From positions 41,572,440 through 41,636,439 of the forward strand of contig OX485807.1 in the NCBI GenBank assembly GCA_950295325.1: a DNA stretch of 64,000 nucleotides, in the 5' to 3' direction. Below the pieces are notes generated by a model. The model saw only the letters and a program-made list of their open reading frames with translations, made no database searches and was not told the origin of the DNA. Of the stretch, positions 11,501-21,167 are shown piece after piece. Both the position numbers and the translations under genes were made by a program. Every line of letters begins with the position of its first letter. Positions within the stretch are counted from its first letter, which is position 1. The DNA is from Polytrichum commune. Lineage: Eukaryota > Streptophyta > Polytrichopsida > Polytrichales > Polytrichaceae.

Positions 11501-14500
11501 AGGCTCCGATACATGATGAGCTAACGAGCTCTTTATAGAAAGTTTTTTCAAAGAAGGATATAACCCAAGGTATGTCCCTTGAATGGTTAACAAATTTTGA
11601 AGTCCAATCTCTTTCAAGCACATGTCTTTTACAGTGTCCGTTCTTAGATCCACACGCCACTTAAGTATAGGTGTCCAATTAAGACAAGTAACCAATTGAG
11701 GCATGTTTGCCTTATGGCTTCAGAAAGTCCCATGGCTCAGTTCTAAAAAGTGTACCCTTTTTTTGTTGGGTTACTTGCTTTTACAGATACATACCATTGA
11801 ATAACATTTGGCCAGGGCGACAAGCTCAATTTGTTGTATGCAACTCAAATCTGTCCGAAGCTGCTGTGTTGGGATTTGAGTATGGATTCAGCCTAGAGAA
11901 TGAGAATGCTCTCATCATGTGGGAGGCCCAGGTATGTGTCAGGCAATTATCAGCAAGGCCTATAACTACCTTAAATATATTAATCAATGTAAAATATTTG
12001 TGCTCTACGTATATACATTTCATCTACTGTAGTGTAAGTTGAATTTAGAAGAAGCCCCTGGGTGCTGAGTGTATAAGGATTATCCATTTGATGCCTTTGA
12101 TGGTTTATTTGATTAGGCATAACAGAGATTAGAACCGGTTTGAATGTGTGCCTTGTAGTGCAAGGCCATGAAGATCTATGCCATATTTTCAATTTGAGTG
12201 CTCTGTGCTGCCACTTGTTCTTATTAGGGTCTGTTTTTCTCTTGCAGTTTGGAGACTTCACCAACAATGCACAGTCAATGATTGACAATTTTATTGTAAG
12301 TGGTGAGGAGAAGTGGATGACACCCACAGGTTTAGTCCTCCTACTTCCCCACGGCTATGATGGTCAAGGACCTGAACACAGCTCTGCGCGATTGGAGCGA
12401 TTCTTACAGGTACTCTCAGTCTTAGCAATAGCCCTATCACAGAAATAAAAATACAAGAAACTTAAAAAAAAACCACAAAAATAATAACACATTCTGGGGA
12501 AATAGTAAATTTATAAATAGAAAAGTTAAGTTCTATTTCCCTAGAAAAAAAATATTACTTACTTTGTGTGTACCCATTAAACATAGAGGAAATATTCTGG
12601 TGGTCTTTGCCACTTATCTTACACTCCTGTATTTTATTTCATTAGGTAGGTCACAAATATTTGTTCCAAATACGAAGGCAAATTATTATAGTGTAATTAA
12701 CTCAAAAGATAATTGGAAAATCTAATCAGCTAGACTCCTTGGTAACTTTTTGAGAAGGGAAAAGGGGGCATAGCTTAATTGTGATGGATTTTGTAACTGT
12801 CAGTTGTGCAGTGACGATCCTGATTCTTTACCTGGGTTTGGCCCCCTACACAAGTTGCAAATGGAGGCAGGTTTCTGTGCTGCTGACAAAGGTAATGTGC
12901 TTGTGATAGCCCTTGTAAAATTCACTAACTCTGGTACTTCTGAATTATATCTGTTGATGTAATTTAACTACTCGGAGGATTTTGTTGATCTGTTATGGAG
13001 AAATACAGTTTTGTCTCCAAGTAAATCAACTCAAGGTGTCAAACGGTGATGAGTGTTTCTCATTCAGGTGGAAAGGGCTTCTTAACTCGAGCGGACCTGA
13101 AGGCAGTGATAGAGTCCATGAAGGGAGTTAGTCCAGAGCGGGCGGAGATATTGATGCAGGAGCTCGACATTGGACAAGCAGAGCAAATCCAACGGTTCCA
13201 GATCCTTCACTTTTCTTTCTTTCTTTCTTTCTTTCTTAGTCATAAGCTGATGTTATCCTTGCCCTGTGGTTTACAGTTAGAGATGTTTTGGAAGGCATAT
13301 GTCAATAAGTCTTGAAAATATTAATCAACACAGTGACCAGTAGAGTTATCCTTCAACTCAAATGGCACTTTATTCCGGGATTGGTCCCCTATGATTTTTC
13401 ATCAGTTGTTTTGCATACAATATAAATAATTTCTTTCCACTTGTGGTGCATGCTTGGAGGTAATGTTTGAAATTTAAATGAAGCGCAACCTATTTTGGTT
13501 CATTGAGGGCCAAACTATGTAGCACCTCATGGCATGCTAAAATGAGTTTTACCCTCAATGAATCGATATAAAATGTTCTTTGTTGAACCCTCCACAATAC
13601 CTCCAAGGATTCACTGCAAACTTACTGAACATGGAAAGAATTCTATGCAAAACAACCAATCCCCAACCAAAAGTTATGGATAACTCTAATGTATAGAGGC
13701 TATCTTTCCACAATCATTAAGTCTTTAATGTCTGGACACTTGGGTACATTATATTTAGTTAGTGGGACTTCTAAATGTTTCCGAGTTCCCTCTCACAAGA
13801 TTGTTTGCTGCATCTTGTATAAAAATGGCAGGATACTATTCACCTTTTGCCTGTTAAATGCCAAAGTCACTTTATAAGATGGTGTGCTTTGGCTGAGAAG
13901 TTGGTGAAAGTTTGAGAAGTATTACTAGGCAGGTGGAAATCCCATTATCCATATGCTGAATTGGGTGATTTTGTTAAACCAGGAAAGATTGGGACATGTT
14001 TATGGCGCAGTGGATGCGGCGCAACGCTGAAAAAGATCACAACCTGTATGGTTTTCCTTTTGACATATGACACTGCCAATCATTTTTGTTGTGTGTTTCT
14101 GGGCACATTTAGTACTCTGGTCGTTACTTAGATTTCTTGAAGTTGAGACTGATGTTTTTATTGATACTAAAATTGTCTTGAGTGGATTTTGCAGATGTGT
14201 TGTCAATATCACAACCCCAGCAAACTTTTTTCATGTGCTGCGACGTCAAGTGAGTCTGCTGTGATCTTTCTGTCCACAGACAAGAGTAGACTTTGGTATC
14301 CACAGTGGTCAATGTATTTGTATTTTCTAACCGAAGTATCTCAATTTGTTTGGTGCAGATGAATCGGCCTTATTCTAAACCTTTGATTGTGATGAGTCCA
14401 AAGGTGAGTCCAGTTCCTTATTATATACATGGAGAGCCCACACAAACCTGACTTAGAGTTGCAGGGTTTAAAAAATTATGCTCTTTTAAATACCAGTGTG

Positions 14501-16900
14501 GTTCAATGCAACAGTGAGAGGATTTCATATTTTCATGATATTCACAATCCATATAGAAGATTCTAAATATTTTGATCTAAATATTCACAAACCATTCATA
14601 TCAATGCTCAAAATTATGTCATGAAATTTTATCCCAAGGCTCAAAATTAACCCATGAACAACATGGTTTGAAGGATTGAGAAAAGCGTGTGTAGAAATGA
14701 TGTCAAAAATTACTAAACTTTGAATAGAATTGTATGTTGTATCCCTTTATGTATTTTAATGTATTTTCACCCTAATTTCAACTTATTTCTTGGACCAAAG
14801 AATCTCACTAGAAGGATAAGGTTATTTGAAGAAGAGTTAGTTTTCTAAGAAATGACCACAAATGAAGACAACAACAAATTTACATTTCTTGTCTCAAAAG
14901 CCCCGTCAGGGCCCTGGTGATGTTTGAAGGTTAAATATAAAGAGTCTGTATTCTGAAGCCTCTATACTGTACTACTTCTTTAGCAGCATTAGCAATCTGT
15001 GAAGCACTTTGGTGCTCAGTACTCAAGTTCTTTAAATTGCCAGATTTGAAAATTGATAAAATTGTCTTCTTATTCTTCATGTTCGAAAATGTGTAGTTGC
15101 CAGCTTTAAACTGTGAAATGTATCCTCAGCCTTCTGCTAACATTTGGAAGGGTGGCAGTATCTCCTACATCATAAACCTTGTGCATCCAAGCTAACAGAC
15201 ATGGCCACGGGGACATACTTCAGGTATGAGTAGCTTCTTATTACACCGTTTTAACTTCTGTGTGTAACTTTGTTGTACCTTCTCCCTTGTCAAACACCGA
15301 AGTGAACTATTTGAAAATCACCTTTCTATCCTCATCTCTTTCTCAGCTAGTCCTGCCATTCAGGCGTGTAATTGCAGATGGGGATGGAGCAGACAATCTC
15401 CGACATACACATGACTTGGTTCATCGTAAAGATGTACGGAAACTTCTGTTGTGTTCTGGGAAGGTCAGTTTTGCAATCCCATTTTTCACTCTATCCTTGA
15501 ACCAAGGTGCGTGGCCCTGCTGTGGGCACTTTCAACTCCACAACCAATTTTGGCGGCTAGTGTGGAATCGGAATTCTCTAATCTGGATAGCAATTGCAAT
15601 AAATCACAAAGATTGTCATTTCAAGTCTCAAAGGTGGAGTCGAGTTGCAAAAGTTATAAGAGATCAAAGTGAAGATACTCTTTCTCCAGAAGTGATCACA
15701 TAGGCCTTAACAGTTGCAATGTTCGCTATTGAACTTAGAATGATGTCTAGATTCTGGGCACATAGTCCAATCTCATTGTAACAAGTATCTTTTTGGTGTT
15801 TGTTTATAAGTACAAGCCTTGCCATGTACCGCTCAAATATCTGAATCTGATTAAGAAGAGTGACCACATAAGACCCACACACCTTACTTTAGAATTTACT
15901 GAGGAACTTTGGAAGCTTGATCCATTCATTAAGTAGGTAGGGTGGTAAGGATTAGCAATTTCCCACTTCGATATTCAACTGATGGCGTATAACCAGTAGG
16001 CGTTTGCAGTATAATTGATGACCACGTGGTTTCATTCAGATTTTCTATCAGCTGAGCAATGGGAGACGGACTCGGAAGGTCCGAGATGTTGCCATTGTTC
16101 GGCTGGAGCAGATTGCACCTTTTCCTTTTGACCGGGTGGCCATGGTAATTAATCGGTACCCAAACGCACAACTGACATGGGTCCAGGTATAAAAGGACTT
16201 CCTCTCTCCACCCTTTCTCTCACTTCAGCTTTACCCCTTTTACCAGGACAAGCAGCTACTTCAGTACTAACGTAAGTGGGCCTAATTTGGTAACTTGTCT
16301 TACAGCCTGCTTATGGGAACTGAAGAATGTATCTCACTTGGACACCTATATTTGAGTGGTGTGTGGTTAGGTGTGGATCTAAGACAAGACACTAAAAAGG
16401 CATGTGTTTGAAAAGAGATGAGGTGACTGTGCGCTCAGAATTTTTTAACTATTCTAGGTTCAACAATCAACATATATCGGGGGACCCATGTGGTCGCTTC
16501 AACAAGATATTCATATGAAGTCTGAAAAATTGGAGGAAAATGGCTATAGCATCAATTTGGATTTTCTAATTAGCTCTTACTAATCACATGTTTAGTGTCC
16601 TGGAGAAGTCTGTGAGAAACCAAATTTTCGTGTTTTAGGTCCTCATGCAGCTAGCTAGGGAACTGAAGAATAGGTTACCATGGGTAATCTTTGTTTCAGG
16701 AGGAACCCAAGAACATGGGAGCCTGGGCATATGTGCAACCACGACTAGCCACTGCGCTGCGGGAGCTCTGCCGGGAGCGAGAGCATGCAAAAGTGCAGTT
16801 CATTGGTCGCCCAACGACTGGCACCACTGCAACAGGAAGCTTCCGAGTTCATCAAGTAGAGACGAAGGCAATCATCAGTGAGGCGTTCAGTGAGACATGA
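2544..16900 (+). CDS. OGDH: 2-oxoglutarate dehydrogenase E1 subunit, 28 exons
   Basis: Thiamine-diphosphate E1 of the mitochondrial 2-oxoglutarate dehydrogenase complex (TCA cycle, 2-oxoglutarate to succinyl-CoA with E2 and E3). Exons: 2544-2736, 3378-3534, 4196-4431, 5334-5434, 5696-5745, 5992-6145, 6260-6376, 6632-6694, 7244-7366, 7920-8006, 8171-8233, 8419-8529, 8676-8784, 9200-9276, 9439-9486, 9607-9692, 10916-11062, 11787-11931, 12248-12409, 12804-12891, 13068-13194, 13983-14045, 14195-14249, 14359-14403, 15159-15223, 15364-15463, 16040-16186, 16700-16900. All junctions are GT-AG and in phase, giving 1039 residues. Family landmarks: HRGRLN (245-250), [10 protein letters not shown] (305-314), HGDAAF (341-346) with NNQ (374-376) as the cofactor motif, [26 protein letters not shown] and CQEEP-like [10 protein letters not shown]. 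The start follows an in-frame TGA at 2529; the N-terminus is Arg-rich, as in a mitochondrial presequence. The usual E1 N-terminal segment is absent, so an upstream exon may be missing. An EF-hand-like insert lies at about 754-836. Confidence 0.95.
4454..4735 (+). mobile_element. Intronic miniature inverted-repeat element, family A, copy 1
   Basis: First of four related noncoding copies in OGDH introns. It shares ordered blocks with the others: TTCATCAAGA, CATAGTCAAGTGG, CAGACACAAAGCCTTCTTCC and an internal near-palindrome around TTAGGATATCCGGATTACCC. The better preserved copy at 7546-7860 shows inverted ends (CATGACATTCTTAAG and CTTAAGAATGTTATGG), which suggests a non-autonomous DNA transposon. 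No coding capacity. Confidence 0.65.
4757..5016 (+). mobile_element. Family A miniature element, copy 2
   Basis: Same block order as copy 1, about 20 bp downstream of it in the same OGDH intron, so the pair may have arisen by local duplication or by a second insertion. Confidence 0.6.
5045..5230 (+). repeat. Dispersed repeat V, copy 1
   Basis: This intronic stretch matches 54060-54240 along its length, including GAGGTATATTC, ATAGA.TCCT.TAAAATG.TCGGTAA and AACCGG blocks. Divergence is high. It is a noncoding dispersed repeat of unknown class. Confidence 0.6.
6768..7154 (+). mobile_element. Tourist-like miniature element, family C
   Basis: A 387-bp noncoding element in OGDH intron 8. Its left end (GAGCATCTCCTATGGTCACT) and the reverse complement of its right end match over about 50 bp, including ATTCTCTCAATAATC. 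It is flanked by TAA at 6765-6767 and 7155-7157. Inverted ends of this sort with a 3-bp TAA duplication are typical of PIF/Harbinger-derived MITEs. Confidence 0.8.
7546..7860 (+). mobile_element. Family A miniature element, copy 3
   Basis: The most complete family A copy, in OGDH intron 9. It carries inverted ends near CATGACATTCTTAAG (left) and CTTAAGAATGTTATGG (right), the common internal blocks and the near-palindrome TTAGGTTATCCGGAATACC. Confidence 0.7.
8878..9174 (-). mobile_element. Family A miniature element, copy 4, inverted
   Basis: Reverse-orientation copy in OGDH intron 13. It has GCATAACATTCTTAAG at one end and CTTAAAAATGCTATGGC at the other, and contains the hairpin-forming CTTAGGTAATCTGGATAACC. 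Opposite orientation shows independent insertion. Confidence 0.7.
10529..10880 (+). mobile_element. Miniature inverted-repeat element, family T, copy 1
   Basis: A 352-bp noncoding element with ends TAAGGTAAGTGGGCCTA and, inverted, TAAGGTAAGCAGGCCTAA. It ends 35 bp before the 3' splice site of OGDH exon 17. At least ten full or partial copies occur in this window in both orientations. Shared internal landmarks, read in the opposite sense, are GGTGTGGATCTAAGAAC, ACACCAAAA, GTGCTCAA, AACCATTCTAGGCTCAA and CATATGAGCTC. The target duplication could not be fixed because the ends are themselves palindromic. Confidence 0.75.
11335..11575 (+). repeat. Dispersed repeat W, copy 1
   Basis: Matches 57865-58060 through blocks such as GTGGGTCC, GAAAGAGGAGGTCCCA, GAAAGTTTT.TCAAAGAAGGAT and AACCCA. 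It lies in OGDH intron 17 and is followed by a partial family T copy. Class unknown. Confidence 0.6.
11574..11714 (+). mobile_element. Partial family T element
   Basis: A truncated copy retaining the right half of family T (the complement of GGTGTGGATCTAAGAAC, then AGGTGTCCAATTAAGACAAGTAACC and a GCATGTTTGCCTTA end). Confidence 0.55.
12804..14045 (+). other. EF-hand-like insertion module in OGDH (exons 20-22)
   Basis: Between the conserved CSDDPDSLP block and [18 protein letters not shown] the protein gains about 65 residues compared with the animal and Arabidopsis enzymes as I know them. The first loop, D771 to D782 ([12 protein letters not shown]), has Asp at position 1, Gly at 6, Leu at 8 and Asp at 12 of the EF-hand pattern, but Gly and Lys at positions 3 and 5. 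A second loop, D806 to D817, keeps positions 1, 8 and 12 but has Glu instead of Gly at 6. Helix-like segments flank both. The module spans the ends of exons 20 and 22 and most of exon 21. Calcium binding cannot be assumed because ligand positions are degenerate. Confidence 0.65.
15712..15897 (+). mobile_element. Degenerate partial family T element
   Basis: Diverged right half of family T in OGDH intron 26, recognisable by TTGAAC..AGAATG, GGGCACATAGTCCAATCTC, TATCTTTTTGGTGT and an end resembling ACCTTA. Assignment rests on block order only. Confidence 0.4.
16268..16620 (-). mobile_element. Family T element in OGDH intron 27
   Basis: Begins TAACGTAAGTGGGCCTAA and contains GTGGTGTGTGGTTAGG, GGTGTGGATCTAAGA and CATATGAAGTCTGAAAA in family order. 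The right terminus is not clear. It fills most of the last OGDH intron. Confidence 0.65.
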
Positions 16901-18475
16901 AAGGTTGTTGTTGGGTAGTTCTGTAGCTGCATTGGATTATATTTTGATGTTGCTGGTGATGTATGTATCATATGGCCAGCAGACTAGGTTGGTAGTCTGG
17001 GGTAGAACTACTGTAGTAGGTTCACTAATAGAAAAAAGGGAAAGGAAGGTTACCATTGTACAATCTGCATCATGTATTTGTTTCATTGCAGGACACATTA
17101 ATTGACATTCTTATAACACAATCTGGAGCGCTCTGGTAATTTCACTTTGATTTAATGTCCCTTGATGTGTCATATGGCCAGCAGACAGGGTGGCTTAAAC
17201 CCAAGGCCTTAACCTAGATCCTATGGGAACTCAAGGTCAAGCTGCCTAAGGCCGGAATAGTACTCGGATGATGACCTTCTTCCTAGCATATCATTTCTGG
17301 TGCACCCTACCACCTATGGTCCACCCAATTATAGTGGGGGTATATAGTTTCAACCGACGATGTGGGAACCTAGGGGCTTGCCCTTGGGGGAAGGACATAA
17401 GTGTCAGTTAGCATGTCCACAGCGTTCACCTTCGAAGGGAGGCAGTAGTCTTCAGGGCCCCTCTAACTCTTGTAATGCCTGTTTCGAAATTACATATAGG
17501 CTTAGACCAACTCCAAAATGAAGCAACACCATAATGGCAGTGACAACCTCCGAGCCGTTGATTTTTTCTGGCCAGCAGACTAAAGTTCATAATCTTGGGT
17601 AGACCTACATGTAATATATTTACTGGTAGAAAGGAAGGTTATCACTGTACAATCTGGCAGTGTCATGTATGTATTTATTGGAGAGTCACACAATAATCGA
17701 CATAAAGATTGTGAATATATTCTTGAACCCAGAGCCCTGGTAAATCCACTGCATGAAACAAGTGGTCAAGCCCTTGTTACTGTTTCCGGATTGCAGAGTT
17801 TCTCCTGCATTTTGCAAAACTTTTAAATTCGGCCAAGGAGCATCGCACAACGCTGCAGCTCAAACTTCAGAGCTTCCACCAACTTTATCCGGAACTTTGA
17901 ATTCCATGGAGAAGTAAATATTTCCGCTCCTAACCTTTTTCGGAGAAAGTAGAATCTTCGAAACGGCACGTGATTGTGCCCATTCAAGATTCAGCATCTT
18001 CAAACTCCCAGTCCACGACAAGGGAATTCAATTTGGTGCAAAGATGGTCGGGTGGAATTTGAGTTTCCATTTCAGGGAGAAGTTGATCTAACTTCTTCAA
18101 CCTAAGCTATTTGTAACTCAAGCACACGAGATGCTATCATGTTCTCCGTACCGGATCAGTTGGCGACGAGTTTTGGATTTGAGAAAGTTTCGGTGGAAAT
18201 CAACTTAGGATTTCGATCGTTCTATGTTTATGGTAGCGAATTAGGGTCTGTTGAAGTGCTTTCAATTGTGGTGGAGGTTTAGGTGGCACTCGGAGTTGAC
18301 CGCGAAGTGGTGTTGATGATTGATGGGTGAAATTAAGTCATGGCGAGTTTTTATCCTTCGGTGATTTAGGTGTAACCTGAGACGATCTGTGGCTTAATTT
18401 TCTGTCCGACCTCTTGGGGACGCGGTTTGATTGATCGTTTCCGGGAAGAAGAAGAAGAGGGGGGAATTTAATTAT
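16901..18475. other. OGDH 3' flank and spacer with a direct repeat
   Basis: A segment at 16972-17140 recurs at 17568-17745 (GGCCAGCAGACTA, GGGTAGA.CTAC, GAAAGGAAGGTTA.CA, GTACAATCTG, then a CATGTAT block), separated by about 430 bp in which GGCCAGCAGACAGGGTGG occurs once more. The spacing resembles a very short terminal-repeat element or simple duplication; no primer site or coding sequence was found. The last part, 17760-18475, is unique-looking and moderately GC-rich and may be the former 5' region of the RHM fragment. Confidence 0.45.
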
Positions 18476-19090
18476 TATGTGCCCAAAAACATCTTGATCA
18501 CCGCTGGGTAGGATTCATCGGCTTCCACGTCGCAAAGCTGCTACTCCGGAAGTATCCCGAATACAAGATCGTGGTGCTCGACAAGCTGGACTACTGCTCC
18601 AACCTGAAAAAGCTCCTACCCGCCTTGAAGACAACCAAGAACCTCAAGTTCGTGCAGGGCGACATTGCGAGCTCCGGTCTGGTGAACCACCTGCTGATCA
18701 CGGAGGGAATCGACACCGTCATGCACTTCGCCGCACAAACTCACGTCGACAAATCCTTCGCCAACAGCTTCGAGCTCACCACCAACAACATCTTCGGGAC
18801 GCATGTGCTTCTGGAGGCCTGCAAGGTGACGGCCGGCCAGGTGAAGCGATTCATTCACGTGAGCACGGATGAGGTTTACGGTGAATCCAAGATGGACGAC
18901 ACCGTCAGAAACTTCGAATCATCCTCGCCGCTCCTACCAACAAATCCATACTCCGCCACCAAAGCGGGTGCAGAAATGTTCGTGATGACTTATGGCCGTT
19001 CCTACAACCTCCCCATGATCACAACTCACGGGAACAATGTCTACGGCCCTCACCAGTTTCGCGGGAACAATGTCTACGGCACAGTTATAT
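18476..19090 (+). pseudogene. Truncated RHM-type UDP-rhamnose synthase fragment (dehydratase part)
   Basis: Encodes an intronless piece of the N-terminal NAD-dependent UDP-glucose 4,6-dehydratase domain of plant RHM enzymes, which make UDP-rhamnose for cell walls and glycosides. Recognisable in order: PKNILIT, VVLDKLDYCSNLK, GDIAS, MHFAAQTHVD, NNIFGTHVLLEACK, HVSTDEVYGE, LLPTNPYSATKAGAEM, then GNNVYGPHQF. The TDEVYG and YSATK motifs (Tyr and Lys of the catalytic site) remain. It is broken: the Gly-rich NAD-binding loop after LIT has lost one base and has a TAG at 18509-18511, and the frame changes there. After QF a 33-bp stretch encoding GNNVYG is duplicated, then homology stops. Composition is clearly GC-richer than its neighbours. 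An intact domain is about 330 residues and the full enzyme about 670, so this is a relic, perhaps a retrocopy. Confidence 0.85.
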
Positions 19091-19110
19091 ACCCTACAAA
19101 TCACAGCTAA

Positions 19111-21167
19111 CAGCGTGCAAGGTTCTTAGTTTTGAATTGTAGGGTGATAACGGACACTACCATGAACTTGTTTTCAATCTTCTGTATCATCTTTTGCAAG
19201 TCCTGATCATTCTTTCCAAATTGCCTTTTCATGTGTGTTTCATAGTCTAGAGTCTTCATCAAATTGTATTATGTGGCCGTGATGCACTGCAACAAAATTT
19301 ACAAGTACATTGTTTTGTTCCTTGTCGCTCAATAAAGACATTGCTTTGTCATAATTGGAAGACAAATTATCTTCCTTCATGCGTCCATAGGTATGTGAAT
19401 GACAAGTTATTGCTTTCTTGGATATCTTCCTTCAACTTGTGTTTAGAGATGGCTTGCTTTAGCCTTTATTTGCATTAGTCCAAATCTTTCACACAAGAAG
19501 GTTGTATAATACTATCTTCAAGAACCACCAAGGACATCCTCGAGTCAGATCTGCACATTCTTGAAAATGGTGCTTTAGGATGTGAGTTGCCAAAATTTCA
19601 TGAATTTCATGTTGATTGGGATCTTGGGGTTGGATGAATATGTCAATGTGCAATCCAACATACCCACTATAGTCCAATATGATTTTAATTTCTTTGCATA
19701 TAAAAGAAAACATGTTCTCCTTGAGTATGTATTCATTATTTTCAAATGTCCGTTGAAAAGACACCTCCAATCTTGTCAAATTTCAAATGTCCATTGAAAA
19801 GACACTTTTAAACTTGACATCTTTGCTCAATCTTGTCAACATGAGAAGGGTGAGCTCAAACAAGTTACCCAAGTTACCACTTACTCTCCATTTGTGTGGT
19901 GGTGGAACTGATTTCCACTACAACACATTAATCCCCACACATCATGAAGTCCAACCCATCTTTTTTAAGATTATACGTCCAAAACTTCCTTGATATGTAG
20001 CTCATAGCACATTCTCACATCCAAGAATTTGAGAACATTGTTTTTCCTTCTGGCATAGTGAGGGGTAACATCCTCATAACAAACGAATACAAAATTGCCT
20101 TTCCAAAATTACTGCCCTCAGATTGACAGATTGGCCCCAGGCTGAGACTCTTTGAAACCACGTCATGGGCTTAGTAATCGTTATTTGAAAAACTAGTCAG
20201 GGCACTGGTATGATTCAGGGCTCCAATTTCGTAGTCATGCTAGGGTCTGGTATTGTTGGGATCCAAACCTGTCCAAGTGGTCTAGTTCCAAATAATATCA
20301 AAAGTGAAGTTAAAGACTGGTATGATACATACTCTAGAAAACCACTGCTAGCAATACTGGTATAAGCTTACTTTACTATACCACATTAAGCCAATGCATA
20401 TATCGAAAAGAAGAAAAAGTCATGCATTGTCAATTAAATGCAAAAGAAAAGAAACTTAGAATTGCCTCACTTTCTAGGTATATCTATAAATAGTGATTGG
20501 AGAAACTGCTCATGCAAACCTTAATCGGATACTTGAACTCAAAGCCACTTTCCTCTTGTCAAAGAGCAAGGAAGAGCTGTCAGAGCGAAGCCCTGAATGT
20601 AGTCTTGCTCCTCAGGAAGGCCTCAAGTTCTAATGTGCAAAAACAACACTAAGGATATATGAAATTCTTACAATCTTATTTGACTTACAGTCATTTCTCA
20701 GTCACTAGAAACGGAAGCAATGATCTCACAAGCAATACACTGGTAAAAAGTCTGGGAGACATCGGGTATCAGAAGCTCCAGTTCATCACTAGCATCCCAG
20801 ATAAGGTAAAGGTGACTAGGAACAATGAAAAGAAACTAAATTTAAGTGTTATTTGACCTGTGAAAAGCGATGACAGTGCAACCTTAGAATTGATCTGAAG
20901 ACCTAAGACAATAACTATTCTAAGAAGGAAACAAATATTGGCTATCATGAGCCAGAAATGGGACTACAAAGACCCAGAATGGACTTCTGCATTAAATTTG
21001 GCGTAGAGCCAAAATCCTATGGAGGTTCTGAGATTGCCTTGAGCCTTGACTCACTGCAGGGCGGAATATCCTTGAAGGCACAACTTTGAATTTGATCTCA
21101 ATCTCATGGCAGCTTGGAATAACTTACTATGTTGAGCTTGTGCAAATTAGTACACTAAACACCTGCT
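19111..21167. other. Spacer without supported gene
   Basis: I see no gene here. Frames at 19489-19779 (minus) and 19582-19797 (plus) have no motif. A 24-bp segment, TCAAATGTCC.TTGAAAAGACAC, is repeated at about 19741 and 19782. A phrase around AGAAGCTCCAGTTCATC at 20770 recurs at 21679 beside a family T element. Confidence 0.4.

Noticed and set aside
15260-15703. 147-codon open frame on the plus strand
   Set aside because: It contains OGDH exon 26 in frame but also reads into both introns; the acceptor at 15363 and donor at 15464 explain it.
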